DNA of 64,000 nt from Dulcicalothrix desertica PCC 7102 (GTDB lineage: Bacteria > Cyanobacteriota > Cyanobacteriia > Cyanobacteriales > Nostocaceae), in contig NZ_RSCL01000007.1 in assembly GCF_003991905.1 (NCBI RefSeq), positions 281,475 through 345,474 of the forward strand, given 5' to 3'. A program made the position numbers and the translations under genes. Positions 1 to 7,644 of this stretch are shown here, piece after piece. Under the pieces are notes generated by a model. That model ran no database searches. It was not told the DNA's origin and saw only the letters and a list, made by a program, of their open reading frames with translations. Position 1 is the stretch's first letter. Each line of letters opens with the position of its first letter.

Positions 1-339
1 GTGATTGAAAAGACACGTTCCTACGCTCCACAAATAGTTACTCGTTGGGAACACCAAGCAAGAGCTTACCACTTACAGTATTTAGCTCGTAATGCAGTGC
101 GTCTTCAATCTGGTTCAATAGCTGTGCAATTAATTAATCAAGCAATAAGTGCCAACTGGCGAATTCTTATTCTTGAACCGCGTCGCATGTTTTTGACGTT
201 TGCTGCTGCCTATTCGCTTTGGCTTCTGCCACAGTCTATTTATAAATTAATTGAGACTCTAGGCTTAAAAATGACAGGAGCTAACCAAAAACGGCGTATT
301 CTTCAAGACAAGCTCGATTACCAACAAAGTTGTATTTAA
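1..339 (+). CDS. Family 2 glycosyltransferase, C-terminal part (cut by window edge)
   Basis: The reading frame is open from base 1, and its 112 residues align with the C-terminal third of the next gene: shared blocks include SYAP, ARAY, YLAR, NWRI, EPRR and LLPQS. This is therefore the tail of a GT2 glycosyltransferase whose catalytic N-terminus lies upstream of the window. The GTG at base 1 corresponds to an internal valine in the neighbour and should not be taken as a start. The gene ends 15 bp before the next, same-strand gene, so the two look like a tandem duplication in one operon. The substrate is unknown; surface polysaccharide assembly is inferred from family and context. Confidence 0.8.
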   Translation: MIEKTRSYAPQIVTRWEHQARAYHLQYLARNAVRLQSGSIAVQLINQAISANWRILILEPRRMFLTFAAAYSLWLLPQSIYKLIETLGLKMTGANQKRRILQDKLDYQQSCI

Positions 340-354
340 CAGGAATATATCCAA

Positions 355-1410
355 ATGAAAAAAGTTTCTATTATTATCCCAGTTTACAAAGCCGAGAAAT
401 ATGTAGCTGCTACCGTGCAATCGGCTCTTGACCAAACTTACAAAAATTTTGAACTCCTAATTATTGACGATGGTTCTCCTGACCGAAGTATAGAAATTTG
501 TCGGCAATTCACAGACCCTAGAATTAAAATTATACGTCAACAGAATCGCGGACTACCCGGAGCAAGGAACACAGGTATTCGACATGCAACTGGAGAATAT
601 TTAACTTTTTTAGATGCTGATGACCTGTGGTTGCCTGAAAAACTCGAAAAACACGTAACTCATCTAGAAAATGCCCCAAAAGTCGGAGTTAGTTTTAGTC
701 GCTCTGCTTTTATTGATGAAAATGGACAACCCTTGGGTATCTATCAATTACCATTACTCACGGGTATCACTCCATCTTTAGTTCTTTGCCGAAACCCAAT
801 TAGTAATGGGTCAGCAGCGGTAATGCGTAAATCAGTTTTAGAAGCGATTAAATTTCAAGATAATCTTTACGGTACTGTAGAAGATTTTTATTTTGATGAA
901 CATTTTCGCCGCTCAGAGGATATAGAATGTTGGATACGTATTTCTGTTCAGACTAATTGGCTTTTGGAAGGAATTCCTGAAGCGTTGACATTGTATCGAG
1001 TAACTTCAAGCGGTTTATCAGCTAATTTATTTGAACAATTAGACTCTTGGGAAAAGGTGATTTCCAAAGCTAGCTCATACGCACCAGAACTAGTTGATAA
1101 ATGGGGAACACTAGCTAGAGCATATCAGTTAAGATATTTAGCTCGCAAAGCAGTTAGTCTTCAAGATGGTTCTATGGCTGTAGAACTCGTTAATGGAGCT
1201 TTATCTACAAACTGGCGTATCATCGTTTACGAACCACGTCGTACCCTTTTAACCTTAGTCGCTGCCTACCTCATTTTTCTTCTACCTCAGTCCCTCTACA
1301 AATCAATTGAAGCTTTTGCACTCAAGAAAACAGGAGCCACCCAAAGGCGCCGCATCACCCAAGATATAATCACACAAGATGTTATCACGCAAGATGTTGT
1401 ATCAATCTAA
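355..1410 (+). CDS. Family 2 glycosyltransferase (GT-A fold)
   Basis: A 351-residue protein beginning with the GT2 signature VSIIIPVYKAEKY, followed by the nucleotide-binding LLIIDDGSPDRS (about residues 36-47) and the metal-binding FLDADDLW (about 84-91). It probably transfers a sugar from a nucleotide donor during exopolysaccharide, LPS or glycolipid synthesis at the inner face of the membrane. A hydrophobic stretch near residues 300-315 may attach it to the membrane. The ATG at 355 follows an AGGA box at a suitable distance. It lies 15 bp after a paralogue. The last 20 residues are built from a triplicated ITQD(I/V) motif absent from the upstream copy. Acceptor specificity cannot be read from sequence. 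Confidence 0.9.
   Translation: MKKVSIIIPVYKAEKYVAATVQSALDQTYKNFELLIIDDGSPDRSIEICRQFTDPRIKIIRQQNRGLPGARNTGIRHATGEYLTFLDADDLWLPEKLEKHVTHLENAPKVGVSFSRSAFIDENGQPLGIYQLPLLTGITPSLVLCRNPISNGSAAVMRKSVLEAIKFQDNLYGTVEDFYFDEHFRRSEDIECWIRISVQTNWLLEGIPEALTLYRVTSSGLSANLFEQLDSWEKVISKASSYAPELVDKWGTLARAYQLRYLARKAVSLQDGSMAVELVNGALSTNWRIIVYEPRRTLLTLVAAYLIFLLPQSLYKSIEAFALKKTGATQRRRITQDIITQDVITQDVVSI
1354..1398 (+). repeat. 15-bp repeat, three copies, inside the glycosyltransferase C-terminus
   Basis: Three successive 15-nt units starting ATCAC(C/A/G)CAAGAT encode ITQDI, ITQDV, ITQDV just before the stop codon. The unit is a multiple of three, so expansion keeps the frame. Confidence 0.85.
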
Positions 1411-1935
1411 ATTAATGATTGTACATTACCAATCGGCGCCTTAGACTCTTTACAAAAGTGGTCAGGGTGCTTTTGGTATAGGCGAAAACTAAAATAATGC
1501 TGTTTTAGTATAAGTAATTATGATGAATAGACTTTGTTTATCTTTATAAAAAAATACCGTAACGTATCCCTGGCAAAGAGTACAGCTTCATTTTAGTTGA
1601 ATATACTTTTATCAAAAATTAATATAGATTATGAGTGTTGTTTAATACTAATAAATTATTCATCCGCAAATATAATGGTATATAATATTACATTAAACTT
1701 GGCATAAATTCGCTTATCAGGCGCCTACAGTGTTTCACAGATAAAACAAATTCGATATATTGAGTATAAATGTAGAAAAGTAAAAGAAATAGAATATTTT
1801 AATAAAAAGATAAATGGTAAATATTTATACTTATAAATCCAGATAAAAAGCGGTAGCAAGAATCTGTGTAGCTTTTGAGACCAAGGTTGACAAAAGATTT
1901 TTTACTTGCAATAGTGATATGAAGAATTTAGCAAT
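1411..1935. other. 525-bp intergenic region, no gene seen
   Basis: AT-rich spacer between the glycosyltransferases and the histidine kinase operon, holding two GGCGCC sites (about 1435 and 1720). A weak hairpin ACTAAAA/TTTTAGT at 1488-1509 lacks a following T-run. No convincing ORF, RNA or promoter was recognised. Confidence 0.6.
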
Positions 1936-3501
1936 ATGTGCCAACTGTTTGATATCGCCTATGTAAGCTTACGGATTGGTAGAGTTGTGTTAATTATTAA
2001 TCTTTTTCATTCACTAACCAAAACTACCTCAAAAAGTCATTTATTCGCGCCTTTGTACACTAGCTTTTTAGTGTTGGTGTTATTAATCTTGGGGCAGCAA
2101 GGCTTTAACATCTGGGTAGAAAACCTTAATTATCAAGCGTCTGATTGGAAAACTCATAGCTTGATAGTACAGCATGAAGGGGAACGCCTATTAAATGCTG
2201 TAATAGATGAGCAAACAGCGATTTCTTTATATTACACTCACCAACAGTTGATGATAGAAAATTATGGTGAAAGTAGCTTCCCCTTTCGCGACAGCTTTAA
2301 TAAACTATACGATTTAATGGAGGACAACCCGACCCAACTCCAAGAACTTGATAAAATTAAACATTTACATAACCACTGGCTTTTCAAGTTTAACCAGAAG
2401 ATGTTTTCTAATTATGTCAGTAGCTACCACATGACAGGAGGTACTTTATTTAGTTACTTGTGCAGTGAAATTAACGTTTTAATTAAGCGTGAGGAAATAC
2501 TTTTAATAGAACGCACAAACAGTTTACAGCAATTAAACCACGTCAAGACTGTTATAAATATTTTCACCACAGTAATGATTATAGCAGGAGCGGTTTTAAA
2601 CCTTCAGCGTTTGTATCGACGAGCAGAAATTCCTTTACAGCAGTTGACAGAGACAGGCAAACTTTGGCGCCAAGGTCAAATGTCAGTTCAGGTTGACTAT
2701 TCATCACAAGACGAAATCGGTCAGTTAGCTGTAGTTTTAGATGGAATGGCAGATGAAACTCGTCACCGTCAGGAACGCATTGAGGTACGTAACCAACAGC
2801 TTGAGGATATGATTTGCGCCCTTTCTCATGACTTGCGTACTCCATTGCTTGCGACTCGTACCACCTTAGACGGGATGATTAAAGGAGCTTTTGGGACGGT
2901 CTCGGAGACTTGGAAAGAAATATTTGAAGAGTACCGCGAAGCTAACGAGGATATTCTCAAACTTGTAGAAGTCCTCTTAGATGTCTCGCGCTATGAATCT
3001 GGACGTGGCGCCTATTTAAACTACGACCCCCTTGATTGGGAAAAGATTTTTGTCAAAGTAATAGCTCAAATCAAAGCTTCTTCAAAGTGTGAATTAAAGT
3101 TCACATTAGAAATACCTCAATCACTGCCAACCGTTTACGGTGATGAGTTAGAAATTCAACGAGTCGTGCAAAACCTAATTGATAACGCCGTGCGAGCTAG
3201 TTTACCATTATCGGAAATCTCACTTGGGACAAAAAGCTTTGGGGAACAAGTACAGGTATACGTGCGCGATAAGGGTTCAGGAATTGCACCACAAGAGAAG
3301 GAACGACTTTTTCACCGCTTTATTCAGGGAAAAGGTCGGCATGGCAAAGCAGGACTTGGGTTGTACTTGTGTCGTCAAATAATTGAATCTCACTCTGGCA
3401 CTATTGGGGTGGAAAGTTCGCCTGGAGAGGGTAGCACCTTTTGGTTCACCCTCCCGGTTGATAGAAGTAAAGCCTGGTTCAATCATCTGAAAGAAATCTA
3501 G
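1936..3501 (+). CDS. Membrane sensor histidine kinase
   Basis: A 521-residue kinase: first membrane helix near residues 38-58, an extracytoplasmic sensor region of about 150 residues with no recognised fold, second helix near 207-223, HAMP linker about 226-280, HisKA with phospho-acceptor His298 in ALSHDLRTP, then an HATPase_c domain with N-box NLIDNAVRAS, DKGSGIAP and GKAGLGLYLC. It should autophosphorylate in response to an unknown external cue and pass phosphate to the regulator that begins 8 bp downstream. An N-terminal extension of about 35 residues precedes the first helix, so a later start is possible. Confidence 0.88.
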   Translation: MCQLFDIAYVSLRIGRVVLIINLFHSLTKTTSKSHLFAPLYTSFLVLVLLILGQQGFNIWVENLNYQASDWKTHSLIVQHEGERLLNAVIDEQTAISLYYTHQQLMIENYGESSFPFRDSFNKLYDLMEDNPTQLQELDKIKHLHNHWLFKFNQKMFSNYVSSYHMTGGTLFSYLCSEINVLIKREEILLIERTNSLQQLNHVKTVINIFTTVMIIAGAVLNLQRLYRRAEIPLQQLTETGKLWRQGQMSVQVDYSSQDEIGQLAVVLDGMADETRHRQERIEVRNQQLEDMICALSHDLRTPLLATRTTLDGMIKGAFGTVSETWKEIFEEYREANEDILKLVEVLLDVSRYESGRGAYLNYDPLDWEKIFVKVIAQIKASSKCELKFTLEIPQSLPTVYGDELEIQRVVQNLIDNAVRASLPLSEISLGTKSFGEQVQVYVRDKGSGIAPQEKERLFHRFIQGKGRHGKAGLGLYLCRQIIESHSGTIGVESSPGEGSTFWFTLPVDRSKAWFNHLKEI

Positions 3502-3509
3502 GAGGCATC

Positions 3510-4184
3510 ATGACCACTGTAAAAGATGAAAAGAAAACTTTGCGGATCTTATTAGTCGATGACCATGCTTTAATTCGTCGAGGAATGAAAGGTCAATTTA
3601 CCCTTGAACCTGGCTTTACTATGGTTGGAGAAGCTTCGGACGGCGCCCAGGCTATTGAATTAGCAACTCAACTCGAACCAGATGTAGTATTGATGGACAT
3701 TGAAATGCCAGTCATGGATGGAATTACAGCTACCCAACAAATAAAAAGCAGGCGCCCTGAGACTCGTATTTTAGCATTGAGTGCATTTGGCAAAGATACC
3801 CAGGTGATGGGGATGCTCGCAGCAGGTGCAGATGGTTATTGCCTTAAAAGCATTGAATGGGAACAACTCATCGCTGTCATTCAATTAATTCAAATGGGTG
3901 GTGCTTATTTAGACCCACAAATAGCTCAACAAGTTGCTCGAATGCTCAACAAAAGCGTTGACACAGAAACTTCCTCTCCAGAAATTCAACAACCAGTTCT
4001 CAGTAATCGTGAGCGCGAAATTCTTAAACTTATTGCTCAAGGATATTCAAACCAGCAGATTGCCGATAATCTTTACCTTTCACTAGGAACCGTCAAGTCC
4101 TATGTACGTATGGTTCTGAACAAACTTAGCGTAGATGACCGCGTTCAGGCAGCAGCTTTAGCAGTGCGCGAAGGTTTAATTTAA
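3510..4184 (+). CDS. NarL/FixJ-family response regulator
   Basis: A 224-residue DNA-binding regulator. The receiver domain starts with LRILLVDDHALIRRG; the phospho-acceptor is Asp63 in VLMDIEMPVMDG, with a conserved lysine in YCLKS. A LuxR-type helix-turn-helix follows: LSNREREILKLIAQGYSNQ and LSLGTVKSYVRMVLNKL. A perfect AGGAGG lies 5 bp before the ATG, and the gene starts 8 bp after the kinase stop, so the pair is a co-transcribed two-component system and this is almost certainly the kinase's partner. Its 3' end overlaps a convergent gene by 9 bp. Targets are unknown; the flanking polysaccharide genes are candidates only by proximity. Confidence 0.92.
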   Translation: MTTVKDEKKTLRILLVDDHALIRRGMKGQFTLEPGFTMVGEASDGAQAIELATQLEPDVVLMDIEMPVMDGITATQQIKSRRPETRILALSAFGKDTQVMGMLAAGADGYCLKSIEWEQLIAVIQLIQMGGAYLDPQIAQQVARMLNKSVDTETSSPEIQQPVLSNREREILKLIAQGYSNQQIADNLYLSLGTVKSYVRMVLNKLSVDDRVQAAALAVREGLI

Positions 4185-4481
4185 AGTTTGAAGAGCTTTT
4201 TGCACACAAATATACAATTCTTCCAATCCTTCCAATTCTTGCTCCTCCGAGATTTTATTTTCTGACCAAAAAATATAAGGTTGATGTATCTGACAAAGTT
4301 GAAAGTTCTCAGGTATAGGTAGACATAATACCACGACATGAGGGGCAAACAGAGTTATATCATCAACAATAGGAATACCGTAGTAAGGAAAAACTTCTAA
4401 ATTCTTTTTCAAGCAGTAGCTGCTAACACGTTGCACGGTAGTCACATTACTACCAATAACCATAATACGTTGCCTTTCCAT
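4176..4481 (-). CDS. Hypothetical protein, receiver-like fold possible
   Basis: A 101-residue protein of unknown function converging on the response regulator. It opens with a beta-strand and turn (RIMVIGSN) and has a later hydrophobic strand, PHVVVLCLPIP, where a receiver domain would carry its phospho-aspartate; here there is no aspartate, so it could be a degenerate receiver-like or Rossmann-like domain. This is a guess from pattern only. No clear ribosome-binding site precedes the ATG. The 9-bp tail-to-tail overlap leaves no room for a terminator. Confidence 0.5.
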   Translation of the reverse strand: MERQRIMVIGSNVTTVQRVSSYCLKKNLEVFPYYGIPIVDDITLFAPHVVVLCLPIPENFQLCQIHQPYIFWSENKISEEQELEGLEELYICVQKALQTLN

Positions 4482-4519
4482 AGCAGCTACAAGTTAATTC
4501 TATAATTTTTAATGGCATC

Positions 4520-4547
4520 GTAGAGACCGTATTAATACGGTCTCTAC
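4520..4547. repeat. 28-bp perfect palindrome (GTAGAGACCGTATT arms)
   Basis: Two 14-nt arms, GTAGAGACCGTATT and its exact complement, abut without a loop. Similar GTAGAGAC...GTCTCTAC hairpins are common dispersed intergenic repeats in Nostoc-like genomes (established by recollection, not searched). It may act as a bidirectional transcription barrier between the flanking genes. Confidence 0.85.
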
Positions 4548-4800
4548 AAATAATGTGGTGTCGTAGTAATCGCATCTGTTTATTTATTTATAGATGATGA
4601 CATTATGGAGTTAAAACTATTTGCATACTACTACCAAGTGGATAGCTATATGGATAATTTTATCTTGCCATGAGGATGCTTTAAACCTGAGCTTGTGAAT
4701 AGTCACCAGATAGTATTTTTCACTGTTATTAAAAGAGCAAACTATACAAAGACTTACGTGAAGAAACAGGGTTTATCACTAGCTTCAAATTATATATATA

Positions 4801-5558
4801 TGGCAGACAGAGTTAGTTTTCTGAACATCAATTTTGATCGGATGCCCGAATCTGAAGCAATCGAAGTACTATTAGCGCGGTTACTCAAGCGGCAAGGTGG
4901 TCGTGTATATTATGGCAACGCGCATACTATGGTAACTGCTGCCAGAAACCCAGCACTCGCACAAGCATTGGAGCAAGGTGATTTATTGCTTGCAGACGGA
5001 AGTGGAGTTCGCTGGGGTAGTGCCTTTTTGGGTACACCGCTAGTACATAATCTCAATGGCACCGACTTAGTTCCATCTCTGTGCAAAAACGGCGCCGCCA
5101 AAAATCTATCAATATATCTTCTTGGCGCCAAGCCGAACGTAGCTGAAATAGCAGCAGCAAACCTAAAAAAAGCCTACCCTGGCTTAATAATTGCAGGAAC
5201 CCAGCACGGGTATTTCTCTGACTCAGAAACCCCACAAATATTAGAAGCAATCAGGGTAGCTCGTCCACACCTACTGTTAGTAGCAATGGGCGTACCATTA
5301 CAAGAAATTTGGATTGACCAACACGCAAATCTCCTGCCTGAAATTACTTGTATGGGTGTTGGAGGTCTGTTTGATTTTGTCGCTCTTCGTATAGCTCGCG
5401 CACCATATTTCATTCGTGTGATTGGTATGGAATGGTTGTGGCGCCTAGCAATGGAACCAAACCGAATGTGGCGCCGCTACATCATAGGTAATCTTGTCTT
5501 CTTAAGTTTAGTACTATCTTGCGCTGTCACTTTAAACCAAGGCGAACAAACAACGTAA
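4801..5558 (+). CDS. WecG/TagA/CpsF-family glycosyltransferase
   Basis: About 252 residues from the ATG at 4801; an in-frame GTG at 4695 would add 35 residues that are not typical of the family, so the shorter start is preferred. Family features visible: an early VSFLNINFDRM strand, YYGNAHTMV, LLADGSGV (aspartate thought to be catalytic in TagA), LNGTDLV, IYLLGAKP, and the C-terminal VGGLFDFVA...APYFIRVIGMEWLWRL block. Members transfer N-acetylmannosaminuronic acid, N-acetylmannosamine or related sugars to lipid-linked acceptors in teichoic acid, enterobacterial common antigen or exopolysaccharide synthesis. The nearby GT2 pair fits a surface glycan role; the actual sugar is unknown. Confidence 0.88.
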
Positions 5559-5561
5559 AAC

Positions 5562-5735
5562 TGGTAAGTTTAATTTTCCAATACTCGATTTTACAGCTAT
5601 TTCCCATACCGAAATTGCCGATACTAGCAAGCCATTTTGCGGTTCTTCTATATCAATGATGGCTTGGGCTTTACTGGATAATTTACTTGGTTAGTGAAGT
5701 AACCAAAGCCAAGTGCGAGTATCTAATAAAATCAT
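5562..5735 (-). pseudogene. Decayed PIN-domain (VapC-like) toxin
   Basis: Read on the minus strand from an ATG at 5735, this begins MILLDTRTWLWLLH, hits an in-frame TAA, then continues in the same frame with recognisable VapC sequence (AQAIIDIE, LLVSAISVWEIAVKS, IGKLNLP). It stops matching at about residue 58, where a PIN toxin should continue for another 65-70 residues. The ATG overlaps the preceding antitoxin remnant's TGA as ATGA, the normal arrangement of such pairs. One nonsense codon plus a lost C-terminal half make it a clear pseudogene. Confidence 0.8.
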
Positions 5736-5968
5736 TCGCCCAATGCTTCCCAAAGTTCTGGCATAGGTTCATCAAAGTCTTCCGAGATTACAATTGGCAT
5801 TCCCCGCAATGGATAATTTGGTGTTGAAAATGATGTTATTTTGCAAGGAACAAGGCGAGCTATAGGCTGACCATTGCGCGTAATTACAACTTCAGACTAG
5901 CTAGCCGTTACCTCGTCAAGTAATGTTACAAGCGCTGTATCTGTCTCTTTTACTTAAAGCTGTTTCAT
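5732..5968 (-). pseudogene. Decayed Phd/YefM-type antitoxin
   Basis: Minus-strand frame from an ATG at 5968 reads MKQL, stop, then KETDTALVTLLDEVTAS, stop, then SEVVITRNGQPIARLVPCK and a typical C-terminal toxin-binding tail ending ISEDFDEPMPELWEALGE. The middle and end match Phd/YefM antitoxins closely, but a TAA and a TAG interrupt the frame. It ends in an ATGA overlap with the decayed PIN toxin. The two genes record a lost toxin-antitoxin locus. Confidence 0.82.
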
Positions 5969-6068
5969 CTTAAAGCTTTCCTATATTGCTTCTACGCTTT
6001 TATTATAAAATATCTTTTCTAGTATATAGCAATCCTGCATGAATTATGAAAATTAAATTAACATCTTT

Positions 6069-6102
6069 CTTGTGGGATGGGCGCCCGCCACGTGCCCCGT
6101 CC
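6069..6102. repeat. Dispersed repeat, CTTGTGGGATGGGC family
   Basis: One of about nine copies in the window of an intergenic element that starts CTTGTGG(G/A) and carries a GGGC...GCCC stem, ending CCGTCCT. This copy holds a GGCGCC inside the stem. Confidence 0.75.
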
Positions 6103-6305
6103 TAATATTGAAGTATTTGCTTTAGATGCACACCCCATAAGAAAATTTTGGATATTTTTTTATTTTCAAAGACTTTGAGCAAGTACCTGCTTACCTATCA
6201 CTATAATTATTAGAATGGTGCATTACTGCACTATAATTTTGCGTATTTAGTAGATTGTTCAAGCAGTAACACACCTTACTCAAATCTTTACCAGGCAACT
6301 ACGTA

Positions 6306-6494
6306 TTAGCCCATCAATTTAATAATACCTTGATTAACCAGAGACTCTAACTTGTCATCGAGCAATATTTGCTCACGTAGCAACTTCATCTGTTGATGCG
6401 AGAGGATATGTAATCCTGGATGGACAACATAACCTTTAATGTTGATGTTTTGCGGTTGCTTGCTGTCAGTACGGTTGTATGTAATTGAAGGCAT
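6306..6494 (-). CDS. Small hypothetical protein
   Basis: A 62-residue protein with the pattern GYVVHPGLHILSHQQ, then a helical LLREQILLDDKLESLVNQGII. This resembles short phage-like or tail-associated proteins with a HPGLNIL motif, from memory only. An AGAGG box lies about 12 nt before the ATG. An alternative overlapping minus-strand frame (6386-6571) has lower-quality composition and was not chosen. Confidence 0.4.
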   Translation of the reverse strand: MPSITYNRTDSKQPQNINIKGYVVHPGLHILSHQQMKLLREQILLDDKLESLVNQGIIKLMG

Positions 6495-6675
6495 ACTTGC
6501 AATTGAACCTCTGGGCTTATATCACCTACAGTATAGGCCATCTTGACATAACAATTAACTTTTGATATCATCCCTCAATTTTTATGCTATAGTGAATAAG
6601 TATTCTAACCGTTAACGCGGTAAGCATAGCACCATCTTTGGCTAAACCAATTTTATTAATGAGGCTAAGTATAAA

Positions 6676-6885
6676 TTGAAAATTAAAGCGTTGGACATAA
6701 AGGATGGTGACCGCATCATTGCTTACTGTAAGAACAAAAGGCAAATCTGCAAGGTGAAACAAATTTTAGATGCTGGGCAGACCAGTGTCACCCTTGCAGT
6801 ATTCACAACTGAAAATTACCGTGGCTGCTCGGTCTCACACGTAGTCCGGTTTCAATGGGATGCTTTGGTTGAATTAGTGAGCTAG
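6676..6885 (+). CDS. Small conserved-looking hypothetical protein
   Basis: A 69-residue protein starting at a TTG with a GAGG box about 10 nt upstream. It reads as a compact beta-barrel-like domain (IKALDIKDGDRIIAYCKNK, then TSVTLAVFTTEN and WDALVELV). Similar short proteins that begin with the K.KALD...DGDRI pattern are found in cyanobacteria, from memory. No function can be given. Confidence 0.5.
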   Translation: MKIKALDIKDGDRIIAYCKNKRQICKVKQILDAGQTSVTLAVFTTENYRGCSVSHVVRFQWDALVELVS

Positions 6886-6924
6886 AAACTCCTGTTTATC
6901 ACCATAAATTAATTATTCGATAAT

Positions 6925-7293
6925 TTATCGCTTTGCGTAAGCAACTAACGAAACTCCTAATATAACCATTACTACTCCTGCAATTCTCTCTGGACTTGCG
7001 GGATATTTGGTAAGACCAATGGCGCCATAATTATCGAGAAAAAGTGCTGCAACCATTTGACCTGCAATTGTCAGTCCGAGTGTAAGTGCTGCACCAATTT
7101 GAGGTGTGGCAAAAATTGTTGACCATACATATAAAGTTCCCAAGCAACCTCCAATCCACATCCACCACGAGGTTTGGGATAATGATGTCCAAGCTGGAAT
7201 TGGGTATCGCGCAAATAAGCAAATAATAAGTGACGTCAAAGTTCGGTTGTAGGTTGGGCGGAGAAACGGAACCCAACAAATGTTCAAATTCAA
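6925..7293 (-). pseudogene. Truncated YdcZ (DUF606)-type membrane protein
   Basis: Residues 22-122 of the open frame match the last two thirds of YdcZ/DUF606 DMT-superfamily transporters: SWWMWIGGCLGTLYVW, TPQIGAALTLGLTIAGQM, LFLDNYGAIGL, RIAGVVMVILGVSLVA. The first helix and the conserved N-terminal GG...P.Q.G.N region are missing. The frame's first residues (NICWVPFLRPTYNR) are simply the translation of a dispersed GTTGGGTTCCG repeat at 7247-7278. The repeat therefore seems to have replaced or displaced the 5' end, making the gene non-functional or a remnant. Confidence 0.65.
7247..7278. repeat. Dispersed GTTGGGTTCCG repeat (inverted arms)
   Basis: Contains GTAGGTTGGG, a short centre (CGGAGAAACGGA) and ACCCAACA, an imperfect palindrome. 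Related copies occur at 32341-32369, 57929-57956 and 60527-60558. It sits exactly where the YdcZ-like gene loses homology. Confidence 0.75.
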
Positions 7294-7644
7294 TTGTACA
7301 GTACGTTAATACACTTGAAGTTTGCATTTGTCAAGCTACTTTAGAAGTAAATAATGTAAGCAACACCTTTCAAAAGATAGAAATGTGAATCACTCCAAAG
7401 TAGTAACTTGTATAAGTGTTGTGCCCAGATGCTGCATAGAATAAGCAATGCCTAAATTCGAGACTGTAATACCTCTTGCAAATCAAAGGGCGCCAGGTCA
7501 AAATAAAGTTTACCGCTTGTGACATATAATATGTACTTTTAATTCTAGGTTTAAGCACTTCTGAAGTTTTGAATCTAAAAGTTAAAGCAATTACTATCCT
7601 GTTTTGCAACTGTAACCACTTGTAACTGGATATTGGGGAAAAAA
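7294..7644. other. 351-bp intergenic region, no gene seen
   Basis: Separates the YdcZ remnant from the hybrid kinase on the plus strand. It has one GGCGCC (about 7489) and no convincing ORF or hairpin. The promoter of the kinase should lie here but no clear -35/-10 pair was picked out. Confidence 0.5.
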
